DNA from: Sphagnum compactum
Taxonomy: Eukaryota; Bryophyta; Sphagnopsida; Sphagnales
Reading direction: 5' to 3'
NCBI GenBank assembly: GCA_965153455.1
Contig: OZ234493.1
Span: forward strand, 25,844,213-25,908,212
DNA: 64,000 bases
Under the pieces are notes generated by a model. That model had not been told where the DNA came from, made no database searches, and worked only from the letters and a program-made list of their open reading frames with translations. Position numbers and translations under genes: made by a program. Positions 14,078-25,900 of this stretch are shown here, piece by piece; within the stretch, counting starts at the first letter, position 1; every line of letters begins with the position of its first letter.

Positions 14078-14222
14078 AGTAAGCATAAGAACCTTACTCT
14101 TTTCCAGAGGGATATTCTCAAATATATACTGGGAAATTTTTGCAATTGTAGTAACCATAAGAATCTTGCTCTTTTCTAGGATGGGTATTTACAAATTTAC
14201 ACTGGAAAATTTCTGCAATTGT
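14078..14222. repeat. Imperfect 72-bp tandem duplication
   Basis: The segment AGTAAGCATAAGAACCTTA at 14078 recurs as AGTAACCATAAGAATCTTG at 14150. Both copies run to a TGCAATTGT end. A related CTCCCACTCCAAAATAGTA motif just upstream also resembles 18040-18070 (CTCTCACTCTTAAATAGTA), so this belongs to a dispersed repeat. Confidence 0.7.
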
Positions 14223-15099
14223 TTTATGAGATGAAATAAAAACATGGATGGTAAAAACAAAAGAGTGTAATTGAAAAACAAGCCAAAGAAAAACATTACC
14301 AAAATCTTAATGTCTCTATTAAATTAACTAAGAAATTATATAGGTATAATGGTGGTGGGTCTACAATGGTCAACATTATAAGGTTATTGGCCATAGGTCA
14401 ACTTGACAACCATTGCTTGACTTCTAATGGGAAGAGATCGTATTGTTTGTAATGCAGTATGTAGAACCCAATTGCTTAGAGGAAAGGACATAAAGATCTT
14501 AATATTAAGGAACATAGTTGGTTTGTTTTGTTAGATTTGTCATGTTGAGATCTTGCAAACCACGAGCTGACAGTTGTGTTCTGGGAATCATTGGAAACCC
14601 TTGAGGAGTAAGTGTGCACCAAGGTGGTTTCGTAATTTGTAGACTGATGGTGTAGGAGGTATGAAAATTTGAGTAATTTTTGTGATTGGAATTTCAATAA
14701 GAGTAACAATGTACCTGACGAGTCACAACGTATGCGAAGAGTCTCAGTGTAGTCTGTACCGGCGAGGAGCTCGTGGTGCCATATAACCAATTCAACAAGA
14801 ATCTTGGGGCGAGGGGGGGAGGGGGTTTGGTCGGGTGCTACAGCTACAATCTATGCCATATGGGAAGTCAAGGGATTTTTTTTTCCCCTTGTAAATGTAC
14901 TATTCTAGAGTGTGTGTATTGAGCAAAGTATGTATATACTGGATCTCAAAGTCAATGAGCAGCCAGGCTGAACCAACAGCCACCAGCGCCCCATCCATTA
15001 GAAGCCTATTATGACTCAGGGTCTCTTGCCATTACCTTGTCATCAGAGTGTATCATGAACCCCAACTGAGTGCACACTGGGTTTCACCTTGCTAACATA

Positions 15100-15170
15100 T
15101 CCTTTAAAGGGTAGATACTATAACTAGTGCTAATATATCCTTTAAAGGATATATACTATAACTAGGTTAG
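15100..15170. repeat. Tandem duplication containing an 18-bp perfect palindrome
   Basis: The segment GCTAACATATCCTTTAAAGG is repeated downstream as GCTAATATATCCTTTAAAGG, and both copies continue to ACTATAACTAG. The second copy contains the perfect palindrome ATATCCTTTAAAGGATAT. It lies inside TIR element copy A. Confidence 0.75.
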
Positions 15171-15191
15171 TGTAGGGTAATGCCCTAGGGC

Positions 15192-15268
15192 TTGGCCATT
15201 CCTGAAATAACGACCCCCTGAGGCCAGAAGCTGAGGGCCTGTTATTTTAGGAATGTCCTGGCCTGAAG
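15192..15268. repeat. Inverted repeat (hairpin) inside TIR element A
   Basis: The left arm GGCCATTCCTGAAATAAC pairs with the right arm GTTATTTTAGGAATGTCCTGGCC, with one mismatch and a short bulge. The loop of about 30 bases is GC-rich. The strand can fold into a stable stem. This may be a small MITE inserted in the larger element, or an internal part of it. Confidence 0.65.
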
Positions 15269-15699
15269 ATGTTACCTGGTATGAAACTCTGACAGGTTTT
15301 TTTACTTTATTTTTTACTCAGATATCTGGTGGGTACCAGGTGAGTATCATGATAAGAAAATAAAAAAGTTATGTGAGCATTTTATTTTTCAGAATGCCCT
15401 CTTAATGTGGATTCTGGTGGATAATGTGCCCTCCACTAACACCGCTGCAAATAGTGGAGGGTTTTACAGATGTTAACTGGCTAGTGGATGCATGTAGTTG
15501 GTTAATAATATGCAGGTCCAGACTAGTAGGTTGTTAGCAGGTAGGTAGCAAAAGCAGAAACTGATCCAATCACCATAGTAGTTAACTAAGGAAACCATAA
15601 CCCAATGGAAAAAGTGTTTTCCTGTCCACCCACCATCCATCCCCTTGGATGGGTGTTGGTTCATTCTGTCAGCATAGATATGGAAGCAGTCCTGGAGAA

Positions 15700-18530
15700 A
15701 AATTCTGGACTCTGAACTTAAAAAAGCAGACTTGCAGTTGTGGTATATTATTATATAAAGCTTTGGGCATTAGAATGAGCACATGGAGGTCCCAAATATT
15801 TCAACTAGTTTTCTCTGGTTATATTGGCAACTGGGCCCCAATTTGTTATCTGCCAAATCCAAAAAACCTGCCTCCCTATGTAACAGCTCTGAAACAGAGT
15901 TGATTTCAGTGTCCTAAATAAGGTGAGATTTTGACTTGGGGAGAATATTAACTAATTTCCTCGACAAGTAGGCTCTGCTGGTTCTCACCATCTTTTCAAA
16001 ATGTCTTCACAGTTCAGACATGGGGGGCACTGCATTGCTTTGCTTTGCTTCTGGTCTGATGTTTGTCTGAGTGACCAGAAAGATTCCTGTCAGTTTTGCA
16101 ACTCCAATTGTGCTCCCCAGTTCTGGGAACAAAGAGTAGAACCCAAGTACTTAGTAAAGGTAACGTTTAGTGATTGAAAATTTGGTATCCAATACTAGTA
16201 AAATGGCCATTTTGTGAGAAAAGCCAGGTGAGGTAGAATTATGCTCTTCATTATTGATGTGGATGGTGCACGAAGAAGAATATGAATGTGGCAATTGCGG
16301 AAATCCAATATTCTAATGTATACTTATGGAAATAGAATAATACGCTATGGCACACAGTTATGTGTGCACAATGAGTACTCTTTACACATGACATGTGCAC
16401 ACTCAAATGGTATACTTTGTATATAATTAAATAATGTATACAACAACACATACAACACACAACACCATCTACAGTGAATTCCATATTATTTATTCCTTGC
16501 TCTACATGGTAACACTGTATCTTTCTTGGTCCACTTGCATTGGTGTTCCCATTTTACCACCTTCACCACTCATACATAAAATCCAAGGTAAATTGTATAT
16601 GGGACATCATTTATATGGTACAGGTGGTGTGGTGTACTTTTTAGAGTCAGAACAGTACAATTATAATGTACCTCAACAATATCCATACATTCAGTTTTGT
16701 ACCATATGAAACACACACTACTATTAAATGCAGGTGCAATTCACTAGTTCTTGTTCTCTGAATCAGTGAATTCATGCATCCTCGTTGGGTCTTGTTCATT
16801 ATGACAAATGAATTCAGTCAAAATTCAGTGAAATCACTTGACATGCAAGGATACCTTTTGTTGTAATGGACAACAAAACGAAAATTTCTACTGAGTTAGT
16901 TGAAGACACATAAAGACTGAAAGGTATATAAACTTTAGGAACACAGACTTGAAAACTGTATATACATAGTATGCATTGTGTACCTGAGTACAGTGTATAC
17001 CATTCATGTGTACACTTTAAAATACGTTTGTGATATTCTAGCATACCACACACATAAGGTAACTTGCTAACCAAACTATCAGGATTCATAAGGATTTTTT
17101 GGAACACAAACATGAGATAGGTAGACAATTCAAATTGTGTACTTGCAAGAATCACAAACCCATGACCTTTCAATATTTTGTTGGTGTCCAACACCACCAA
17201 TGCCTAAAATTTCTGCCAGGGTTTACTGTAGTACCATGACAAGTTCAACATTTCAGTGGAATAATTCCAAAATTTTCTAAAACGTTGTCTATTTTCCTTC
17301 ACAAAATAGAGAAACAATTTATTATTTGGAAAAAGTCTTTTTGAAGATTTCAACATTTTGTGAAAATAAATAATTCGTGTGGAGGCTGCCAAGCTACTAC
17401 AGTATGGTATTGGGTTTAGGTTGGATAAGAAGTTGCTATGGGCTTTACCAGAGTCACGTGCATTTAGTAATAGGGGTAGTTAGTGTCTGGCACAAAACTT
17501 TTGCCTTGCAGAGGTACATATGATCTTGAAGAGAACAACTGGCGCATGTCTACATACTCCTACAGAGGTAACTCTGGCTATGACTTAAAATTTTTCCCCT
17601 GGTTCAGAGTTTAGACACCACACTCTTCTTCCAAGTAACAGATTTGGCAGGTTTGCAGGAATAAAATTTGTGCTCACATTGTCCCGCAAGTTGTCCCTGC
17701 AAGTTCTACAGATTTGTGCTATAGACAGCTGCAAAACTTTGTGTGTTGTTCCACAGGTGCCAATGGACTCAACGTCTCCTCTTCAGAAACTTTGGGACTT
17801 TTCTGTGGGTGAAAACTTCGGGAAATTCTCAAAATAAGAAGCCCAAGTAACCAAGTCCCACCTCACATTGTGGGATCTGCCCCACCCTATATAGTAGGCT
17901 TTACAGATCTTAAAGCATGAGGTGAATGTTATGATGAATCTAAACATACATCTAGATCACACTGCAATGGAGGGGAGGGTTCTTACACTTTCTCTTTAAG
18001 AGTACGAGGGATTTATAGATACAAGTAATCATAACATTTCTCTCACTCTTAAATAGTAGGCATGAGTTCCCTCTTTGTTCTCTACTGATGATGTTCACAT
18101 ACTGTAGTTCCTAGCTTGGTTCAGCAACAAGGTGCCTAATAATTAATTTTTCTGATCGTTTACAAATTTGACCGCGAAAATATAATATTTTACAATTACA
18201 CACTATATTAAATGTTAAGGTAGTTTGCTTAAGAGTTTCTTTCAGAATTTGGACATGGCAGGCAAATTTTTTTCAGGATTTTGACAATTTTAAAAATAAT
18301 TAATTAGTGGCTAACCAGGCTAGGTACTATACAGTACATAAGGTGCCCTTCAAATACACTTAGGAAAATTTCTCCAAGTGCTTTACAAAACCTTTTCAAA
18401 ACTTTTGATTTTTTTTTTTTTCAATCAAGCTCAGATCAGTAGACCTACTAAGCACCCCGCAAGCCAAGCAGGTACTTAGTAAGCAGGTACTTAGAAAAGA
18501 AAAAGCAGCTGAGTTAGTTAACCATCATGG
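15700..18530. other. Intergenic sequence without recognised gene
   Basis: There are only short ORFs (the longest is 128 aa on minus, 16814-17200) with no known domain. Local low-complexity TACA/CACA runs lie near 16434-16470, and 18341-18385 is a repeat segment shared with about 24205. Nothing functional was recognised. Confidence 0.5.
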
Positions 18531-18539
18531 TTAGCTAGC

Positions 18540-18628
18540 AAACAAAAGCCCCACAGATAACTGTTTTCTGACCACTTATCATCCATCCTTCATCTTGCGC
18601 TGGTGGGTGCTGGTTCACTGAACTGGCC
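18540..18628. mobile_element. TIR element family T, right end only (copy C)
   Basis: The terminus is GCTGGTGGGTGCTGGTTCAC followed by TGAACTGGCC. Its complement matches the left end of copy B at 61936 (GGGCCAGAGGGAACCAGC continuing ACCCACCAGC). The subterminal AACTGTTTTCTGACCACTTA is related to that at 62221 (AACTGTTTTCTGATTACT). No matching left end was found in the preceding kilobase, so this appears to be a truncated copy. Confidence 0.6.
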
Positions 18629-18846
18629 AAGAAATACGGAGAGGAGTTCGTTCACACATGGGTTCACTCGGTGGATCTCATCACTAGAAGCAGCTATAAT
18701 CCTTGGCAAGGATTTCTCCATTGTATGATCAAGATGAGCTAGCTAGTTAGTGAAGGATCGATCCACACACAACATTGTGAACATCAGATATAGTGCACTT
18801 CTTATTAGCAAGGGTTGAAATTCTTAGAGTATATATGCCCTACAAC

Positions 18847-18940
18847 AAAAGGTGTTCCTCTACGCCAAGTGAACTAGACCTAATACAAAAGACCTAATAC
18901 AAAAGGTGTCCCTCTACGCCAAGTGAACTAGAACTAATGA
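18847..18940. repeat. 54-bp tandem duplication
   Basis: AAAAGGTGTTCCTCTACGCC at 18847 recurs as AAAAGGTGTCCCTCTACGCC at 18901. Both continue AAGTGAACTAGA. It is a simple recent duplication. Confidence 0.85.
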
Positions 18941-20670
18941 AGCAGTGAATTTACTTGGCCTGGTGAACTAGGACTACTGGACTGCACCCACATTTTGTAG
19001 CTTACGGATCAGTCTTAGACATGAATCGATCCTCTAGTCTTGGAAAAGTCTTAGACAATTCCATTATATATATACGGTCCATGATAAGACTTAAAAAGTT
19101 AGATCATGTACTCATTTTTTTTTGAGTAGTTGTATGATTGATTTTGAGTCAATAGATATAACAGAAGACTTATATAAAGTACTATCTGGGATTGAATATT
19201 ATCAATCCTGAAATCATCATCACGGCACTTGAAGTGCTAGCTAGGAGCTTCTTCTACTGCAGCCAGAATCATACAGAAATTGTATATGGGTAAATCCGAA
19301 AGATATTGGAGCTGGCTGGCCGCTGCTCAAGAGAGTAATTAAAGAGGAGGAGAGTATTGAGGAAATAGCGACATTTGATTAAGAATAATGTAAGCGTGGC
19401 TGGGGGCAGCAGCAATTAGAGGTGGACAGCATCCAGAGAAAGGCGAGGAATAGTACTTAAGGAAGTCTAAGTCCTCACGGCCATGACCTGGCCACTGCTG
19501 CAGGATCAGAACTAATTATGTCGGGCGGTGAGCTCGTTCCTCGCAGACAAATTAGTCAGACAACAAGCTCTGTTTATCTAGATAGCAGCAGTTTCTATAA
19601 CCAAAGACATTAGCCCCCGGAGTAATACGCTGTTGATGATCAGAAATTAGCAGTTGGTGTGAAGCTAGCTAGCTGCTGCCCAGCGGAAGAAGATGGACAA
19701 GTGTCCAGAGTTTAGTGGAAGAAGCTCGCGTCGTCGTCGTCGTCACCTTCTGGCAGCTGATCAGAAGTAGAAATGTCAGACAGTAATTCATCAAGCTGCC
19801 CCAGACAAATGAATCAGAACACAGCAAAGAAGACTGTGACTCTAGAGCACTCCTAGGAATCAAAGTCTAGACATTACGACCCGGACATCGGCGGAAGCTA
19901 GTAGCTGGTGCATCGGTTGACGACGTCGGCAGCTTCTTCCCACTTGCTTCTATCAAGTTGAGACTCTGCTCTGTTCGTTGCCTCTTTCTGTCTCATTGTC
20001 CCTGTTTGTAGTGATGGTGTGGACCCTAGTGCTGATCAAATGAGCTGCCCAGGTCTACGGTGAGTACTCCGCGTTCTTGGCCCCAGCTTAGCTGCTTCCT
20101 TGGCTTGGCCCACATGTCTGCTGCAACAGAACTAGCTCCTTTTAAATTACAGTCCCGGCCGCGCGTCATTCTACGTCCTCAAGCCACTTTCTTCCCAGCT
20201 GCAAAGTACTTGTAACTGCTCTCTGACTAGTGAGCTGTTGTACGAGCGAGAGCACTTAAACGTGTCTCCTCCAGCCTTCTCGTTCCTGTTGCTAGCTGCA
20301 ACTACAATATGTTTTGCTCTCTCAAACCTCTTTGAATAGTAGAACCGCAGCTGCGTATTGTAACATTATGTTGCTTGTTTCCTTCTATTTTGATGATCAG
20401 CTGATATTTCCCAGTGTTCAATTTAGTTCTGTACACTGTCTTCTTCAGTCATCTCCGTAAGGTTATTGGAGCTCTGGAACCGCAGCAGCGCTTAGAAGCT
20501 AGCTAGCCCCTGAGCTACTTGCTCTTCACCTCTTGAGCATTCTTATAATTTGGATTTTGGCATACTTGTTGAAACCAAGCTGCGTGCTACATATTTTACT
20601 CCTTACAAACTCACGTCAAGCTTGTATCTGAAAGCAGTAGTACTGAGGCAGCCATGCGCAAGTACTCAGA

Positions 20671-22305
20671 ATGTTCACCTCAGTAGGATGCAGGAAGACG
20701 CGCCCTAGCTCCAAGTCCGTAAGAGCTGCAGTCACAGCCGTTTTGTGCGTATTTCTATTGCTCCAACTAGAATTTTCAACATCTATCTCCGCCGCTGCCG
20801 CTGCAGGCCTTCGTCCTCCTTGTGGTGAGCTCGATCTCTTTGATCAGATGAATCGTCCAGACTCGAGTGATACTAGTGATCTAACGAGTTCCACTCTCGA
20901 TCTTGTGTGCCAGACCTGCAACAAAATCTCACCACAGCTCCGGGACTAATGTTTAGATCCATTCGGAGCAGAATCGGAATTTTGCAAGGTTGTGAATGTC
21001 TTTGCATTCATGACTGGACTCGAGAGAAACGTCGATAATCTGAGAAACGTTCTAAGTGACGGATGTTTTCCCCCTGTTGTATGCGCGCAGGTGTAAATCA
21101 CGAGAAGGTCACAGACGCCAGTTTCCAACAACCTGAAATACGAGACGACCTAACGACGTCCTCTCCGCTTACCCGGACAAAGGTACCCCCGCGAATCTGT
21201 GTCATTGATGATTGAATACATTGTGCAGATTTGCAGTCATGATCTCTTCTTTTCTTGAAAATTCTTCGTGATCATCCTTGGGATTAGTTCACGAAGTTCC
21301 GGCATTTCTTCTTACATCAAAGTTGCACAGCTGCTGCTGCAGCGGCCCTCGACTAGGATTGCAGATTGGTGTTTAAGGTTTCAAACTTGCAGGATCTTAA
21401 AAGAGTCTAAAGACAATCAAGAGGCCTTAATCGCAGTCTTTTGGTCGACCAAATCACTTGTAGAGATGGTTGATAAGCTAGAAGATCATTCCGCTTGAGA
21501 TCATCGTCCACTCAACCTGAAGAACACAGTCGAAGAAATGTCTCCACGCTACAAAGAGGATACTTAGTAAAAGTAGTGCTCAGGAGTCACAATGAAGTCT
21601 CTTGTGATCCACAGGACAGCGACTAAGTGATGTATATTGTTATGTTTGAAGATCTTTCCTGTAACAGTTCGAGTTGCCTTAGCTTCTTGTCGGGAGCTCG
21701 AATTCTTTCTGTCATGTGGGATCATGCATGAAGAAAACTTGCAGAGCTGACCGATTTCAGATGACTCTTGACTGCAGGCATTTGCAGTGCAGGGGAGATC
21801 AATCGAATCAGTCAATTACACAGAAGTGATTTCGAGTGTGCAGGAAGAGCCGAGAAATGTCGATGAAGTTGAGTCCCGGATGCAGGCACTAAAATATTCT
21901 ATGCACAGAAAACTTATTAGTTGTTTGCAGTTGCGGCCTAGTGCAGCTGCTGTGCAACTCCGAACAACAGCGACAACTCTGCATTCATTGTATTGGCAGC
22001 GCCTGCTGCAGATGAAGGCGGCACTGCCCAGGTACTCTTTCATGAAGACCGTGAGGGACCTACTGATGCATGTCGATGGTGCAACAACATTGCGCACAAC
22101 GTCACTTATTAAAAGTCGATCCAGTCGACAGTCGCAGCACAGAAAGACAAGGAAATTGTTCATGACAAGCACCAGGAATATGGCAGCAGCAGCAAGGGCT
22201 ACAAGAATTCCACCAGTCCATGATGACGACTCGGCATCATATTCTGACGACGACATACATTTGGACTACAGCGATCCTCGTACACATCCTCCCAGAGGAA
22301 ATTAA
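20671..22305 (+). CDS. Candidate spliced gene for a small secreted protein, unrecognised
   Basis: Exon 1 (20671-20824) starts at an ATG and encodes a basic N-terminus, then a hydrophobic stretch (AVTAVLCVFLLLQL) and an Ala-rich segment, as in a signal peptide. An in-frame TAA at 20947 is avoided if 20825-20956 is an intron. Its donor is GTGAGC, its branch site is like GGACTAAT, and its acceptor is GTTTAG. Exon 2 (20957-21090) then continues in frame with cysteines and ends at a CAG|GTGTAA donor. Later exons are unclear. The likely candidates are an open stretch at 21268-21498 and a final open frame ending at a stop at 22303-22305. The latter is Arg/Lys-rich with an acidic, Asp-rich C-terminus. 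No known family was recognised. It could also be a noncoding or decayed gene. The boundaries after 21090 are not resolved. Confidence 0.35.
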
Positions 22306-22559
22306 GTGTCTAGGCTAGGAGCTGCACGCGTCCGAAATCAATGGCTATGCTCTGCTGCTGCTGCTGTATACGCATGTAGGCAACAGTCAATGCATTCGTG
22401 ATGATGAGAACTCCCATGTACTACAACCTTATAACTGAATATATTTGTCGAACAGCTCGACAATATCTGCAGTACCGCAACACTCTAGCTGCTGAAATCC
22501 AATACATCGCAGGCTTGTATCATCAATTGTATACTGATCATCAGGTTTTCGTTCTACGA

Positions 22560-22925
22560 CTAGACGTTCTGCAAATCTAGCTTGACAAATAATGCATCGA
22601 TCAAACACAGATCGATGTGTCAAGTTCTGTAAACCTAGCTCGAAAAATTAATGCAGTCTAAGCATCCAAACATAGATATTGTGCCTAGTTCTGCAAATCT
22701 ATAAGATCGACAAACTAATGCAGCATCCAAACATAGATGTGCCTAGTTCTGCAAACCTAGCTCGAGAAATGAATGCAGCAGCATCCGACCATAGATGCAG
22801 TGCCCAGTTCTGCAAATCTAGTTCCAGAAATTAATCCAGCAGAATCCAAGTTACATAGATGTTGCCCAGTTCTGCAAATCCAGCTGGTCGACAAATATTG
22901 CAGCATCCTGCGAACATAGAGAGGT
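22560..22925. repeat. Tandem array of about 61-bp units, 6 copies
   Basis: GTTCTG(C/T)AAA recurs at 22565, 22624, 22688, 22746, 22807 and 22869, a spacing of 58-64 bp. Each unit continues with (T/C)CTAGCTCGA-like, AATTAATGCAGCATCC and AACATAGATG segments. The array begins right after the open frames of the candidate gene at 20671-22305 and may lie in its 3' part. Confidence 0.88.
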
Positions 22926-22929
22926 GCTG

Positions 22930-25900
22930 CGTGTGATCATATGCTTTATTACAGTACTAAACTAGAGATTATGTATAAATTACTAGCTTGCAGGGCATAG
23001 AAAATTAAACAGTATGTGCGGCACCTGCAAATTACTCCATATAATGGAAATGGAGAAGTTCTGGATTTGATCAGTATTAGCTGCTGCCTCCAGCTGTTTG
23101 CTAGATCGATAGCTGCCTGTCTAGGTTGAATCGTTGCAGGTTATTACTACTAATTCTAGAATGTCATTACAGGCTAGCTTCTGATCCACCTGCAGCAAGT
23201 CCTTCAGAGTTCCAATGATCTGATCCTGCACTAGCTGCTGTTGCACCAGCTTGCATGATCCAGCTATAACAGCAGAATGCCATTCTGCAGTATAGGTGCT
23301 TATATCAATTTCCACATATTTACATCAACAATGGGACATCTGCTGCTTCAACTGACACTGCACTAGGGTAGCACCGATTACTTGCAAATGAATACTCTTC
23401 TAACATGAGTGCTTGCATCTGCTTATATAAATATATTGAGCAAAAACACTGTCAAAGGAGCCAAGAACCTCGTCCTAGAGCAGTGAAAACAGTACACTAT
23501 CATAGATTTATTTATGTTTCATCATTTAAATCTATGTTTCGCCATTTAAAATCTTTGGTAATCATGATTAAATTGTGCTGAATGATTCAAATGAATTCTA
23601 GGAGATTTAAATTTAAATTTTAGGTTTTGATTTTACTTTTGAATTTTTTTAAATGGACAACATATAGGGCAATTTTACTAAGGACTATCTCATTGAACAA
23701 GACAACTCATGTGCTCATTTTATATTGCAAGGGTCAAAGAGTAATATAATAGAAGCTCGAAGTTAGTAACTGCATAAACATAAACAAAACTACAATGAAA
23801 AAGCCTGGCAAGCTAAACATACACATATATATGAAGCTAACAATTTACTGAAAATAACTTATAAGCACGCGGTGAAGTGCACAAAATTCAAAATGTGAAA
23901 GTGAACTGCCTTTATGTCTATCTATCTAGCACAAGGCAAGAATTAATGAACAATAACCCTAATCATATAAAGCTGCTAAAAGATGGTTGATGTAACCAAT
24001 CAGTGCATCTTCAACTCCAATGCCACCCTTACAATGATGAATTTCACAATGTCATCAAGAAGATGATCATGATGTTCTTTATCTACATTGTTAGATTCGT
24101 CATTATGAAAGGCACGCATCATGCCTACAAAGAGGCCTCTTTGTAGGTGTAAGGTGCCTCCTGATGTTTTTGACTGAGATCATTATTAATGTCGATAATA
24201 AAGTGCCCTTCAAATACAAGTTAGAGAGAAATTTCATTGAATGCTTTATGATCAGTTTTTGGCTCATTAAAGTCTTTCTATGCCTCTTACAATTGAAGGC
24301 ATGCAATGGTTGATTTGGGACCTCAACAAATTGAGAATTTCATGACCCATTTACCATGCTAATCTGACATATGGCAAGACTATATATACCATGCCAAAAT
24401 TCGGCATCGACAAAATCCCTCTTTAATTCCTCTTTTTCATCAATTTATAAAAATCACTTGTCCCAAAAGTTCAAATCATTCCAGCCAAATCAGAAGCTTT
24501 CCTTTCGGTTGCATTTAGGATTTGAAGTTTTTAGGTGTACTAAGCTAGCCATTACTAATTGGAGTGGTGACAAGAGCTGAATTAGTGAATCTAGATACAC
24601 TGAAAGAAATACAGATGGAAGCACTGGAACTGAAGATTTTCAAAACTTCTGAACTAGGGTCAAATATGGACCTTGTTATCACAAAATTTTCAAATCATGT
24701 GGAGTGGTCCTAGGGGTGGAAGAATCGAAAAACCAAATGAATATGCAAAGGGATTACTAACTTATGAAACCACAATAATAATTACAATATTGTGTAACAC
24801 AGATCTGATACAGCATGAAAATTACATAAATAATTGTGAAAGCTACAATAATAATTTCACTAATTGGGTACTGATACTATTTTCTGCATCTAATTTCATT
24901 GGTCAACAATTATCTTGTTAACCTTCCACCTTGTGTTAGAGGTCATGTACAGGTGGTGTACGACAATCACCATCATCCTCCACTTCAATTCCATTTGCAA
25001 CATCCACAGGTGATGTTTTTGTTGTCATGTCAAATCTCATATGTTTCAGATTTCCACTTGAGTTGGAGGCTTGACATCCGTAAATTTGTATACCTGTTTG
25101 TTGCAACAAGATTTTTCTTAGCTCATGTGCCCATTCCATGAGATATGCTATCGAGCCATCAAGAAAGTATCCAACAATACCCTTGTGCTCCTTTGTTGCA
25201 TCCATTCTTGAATCTTGGCCTTTGGTGGTCCTATGTAGTCTATGTTGTGAATTTGAAGGTGGCCAGTATACCTGAAGGTGGAAAATTTGGTGAGCTGCTC
25301 CTTGATATTATAACTATACCTGTAGAACAGATTGTTGCCTGTACAGATGACAGACATCAAGCCTTTGATGGATAAATAAAAAATGCCCCAGTTCATACAT
25401 GAGCATCAATGTGCTTGGCTCATCCCCAAATGTTGAAGCATTGGACTTGCTGGATGCATGTAAAATGTGCCTAAATTCCCCTTTGGCTTTGGTGTTAAAT
25501 GAGTATTTTTGTTGTGTAGCAGGACTTGGGTGATTTGTGTGTTGGTTTGAATGCAAAAAATTGTGTTCTGCTACATGATTTTTGAAAGTGCAAAGTTAAT
25601 ATGAACCTAATTAAGTGAAGTGACTGCTCTAGGAAATCATGATGTAAATCTTAAGGTTTGCCAAAGTTCCATACATGAGGATAGAAGAGAATGCAACTCT
25701 TGAAAGTGGTAAGGTCTATTACTTGGGATTAGGTCTAGGGGTCATAATGGTAATTGATATGGATTGAGTGTGATGGCAAGAGTTGGTGAATGGTCAATTC
25801 GGAATGTATACAAAATGGAATGGGGTCACTCAACAATTGTGGATTAAACATGAAGTTGGGTTGTGAAAGTTGCATTCTTAGTCTAGTTGATTGAAACATA

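Larger units (their letters stand above)
14962..15670. mobile_element. TIR element family T, copy A (nonautonomous)
   Basis: The left end (GCCAGGCTGAACCAACAGCC) is the approximate inverted complement of the right end, whose complement reads GACAGAATGAACCAACACCC. The right subterminal part (GTTTTCCTGTCCACCCACCA) is shared with 62870-62900 and, less exactly, with 18555-18590. An internal CCATTATGACTCA-like block and an AGGTGAGTA(AG)TATCAT block are also shared with copy B at 61936-62948. It has no transposase ORF. The length is about 709 bp. It is likely a nonautonomous DNA transposon; the superfamily is not assigned because no clear target duplication was found. Confidence 0.6.

Noticed and set aside
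14476-14790. 104-codon minus-strand ORF
   Set aside because: No domain is recognised and there are no splice partners. It lies among degenerate repeats.
20947-20949. In-frame TAA followed by a long open frame, as for stop-codon readthrough
   Set aside because: A 132-bp intron with good signals (20825-20956) removes the stop and keeps the frame, which is a simpler explanation.
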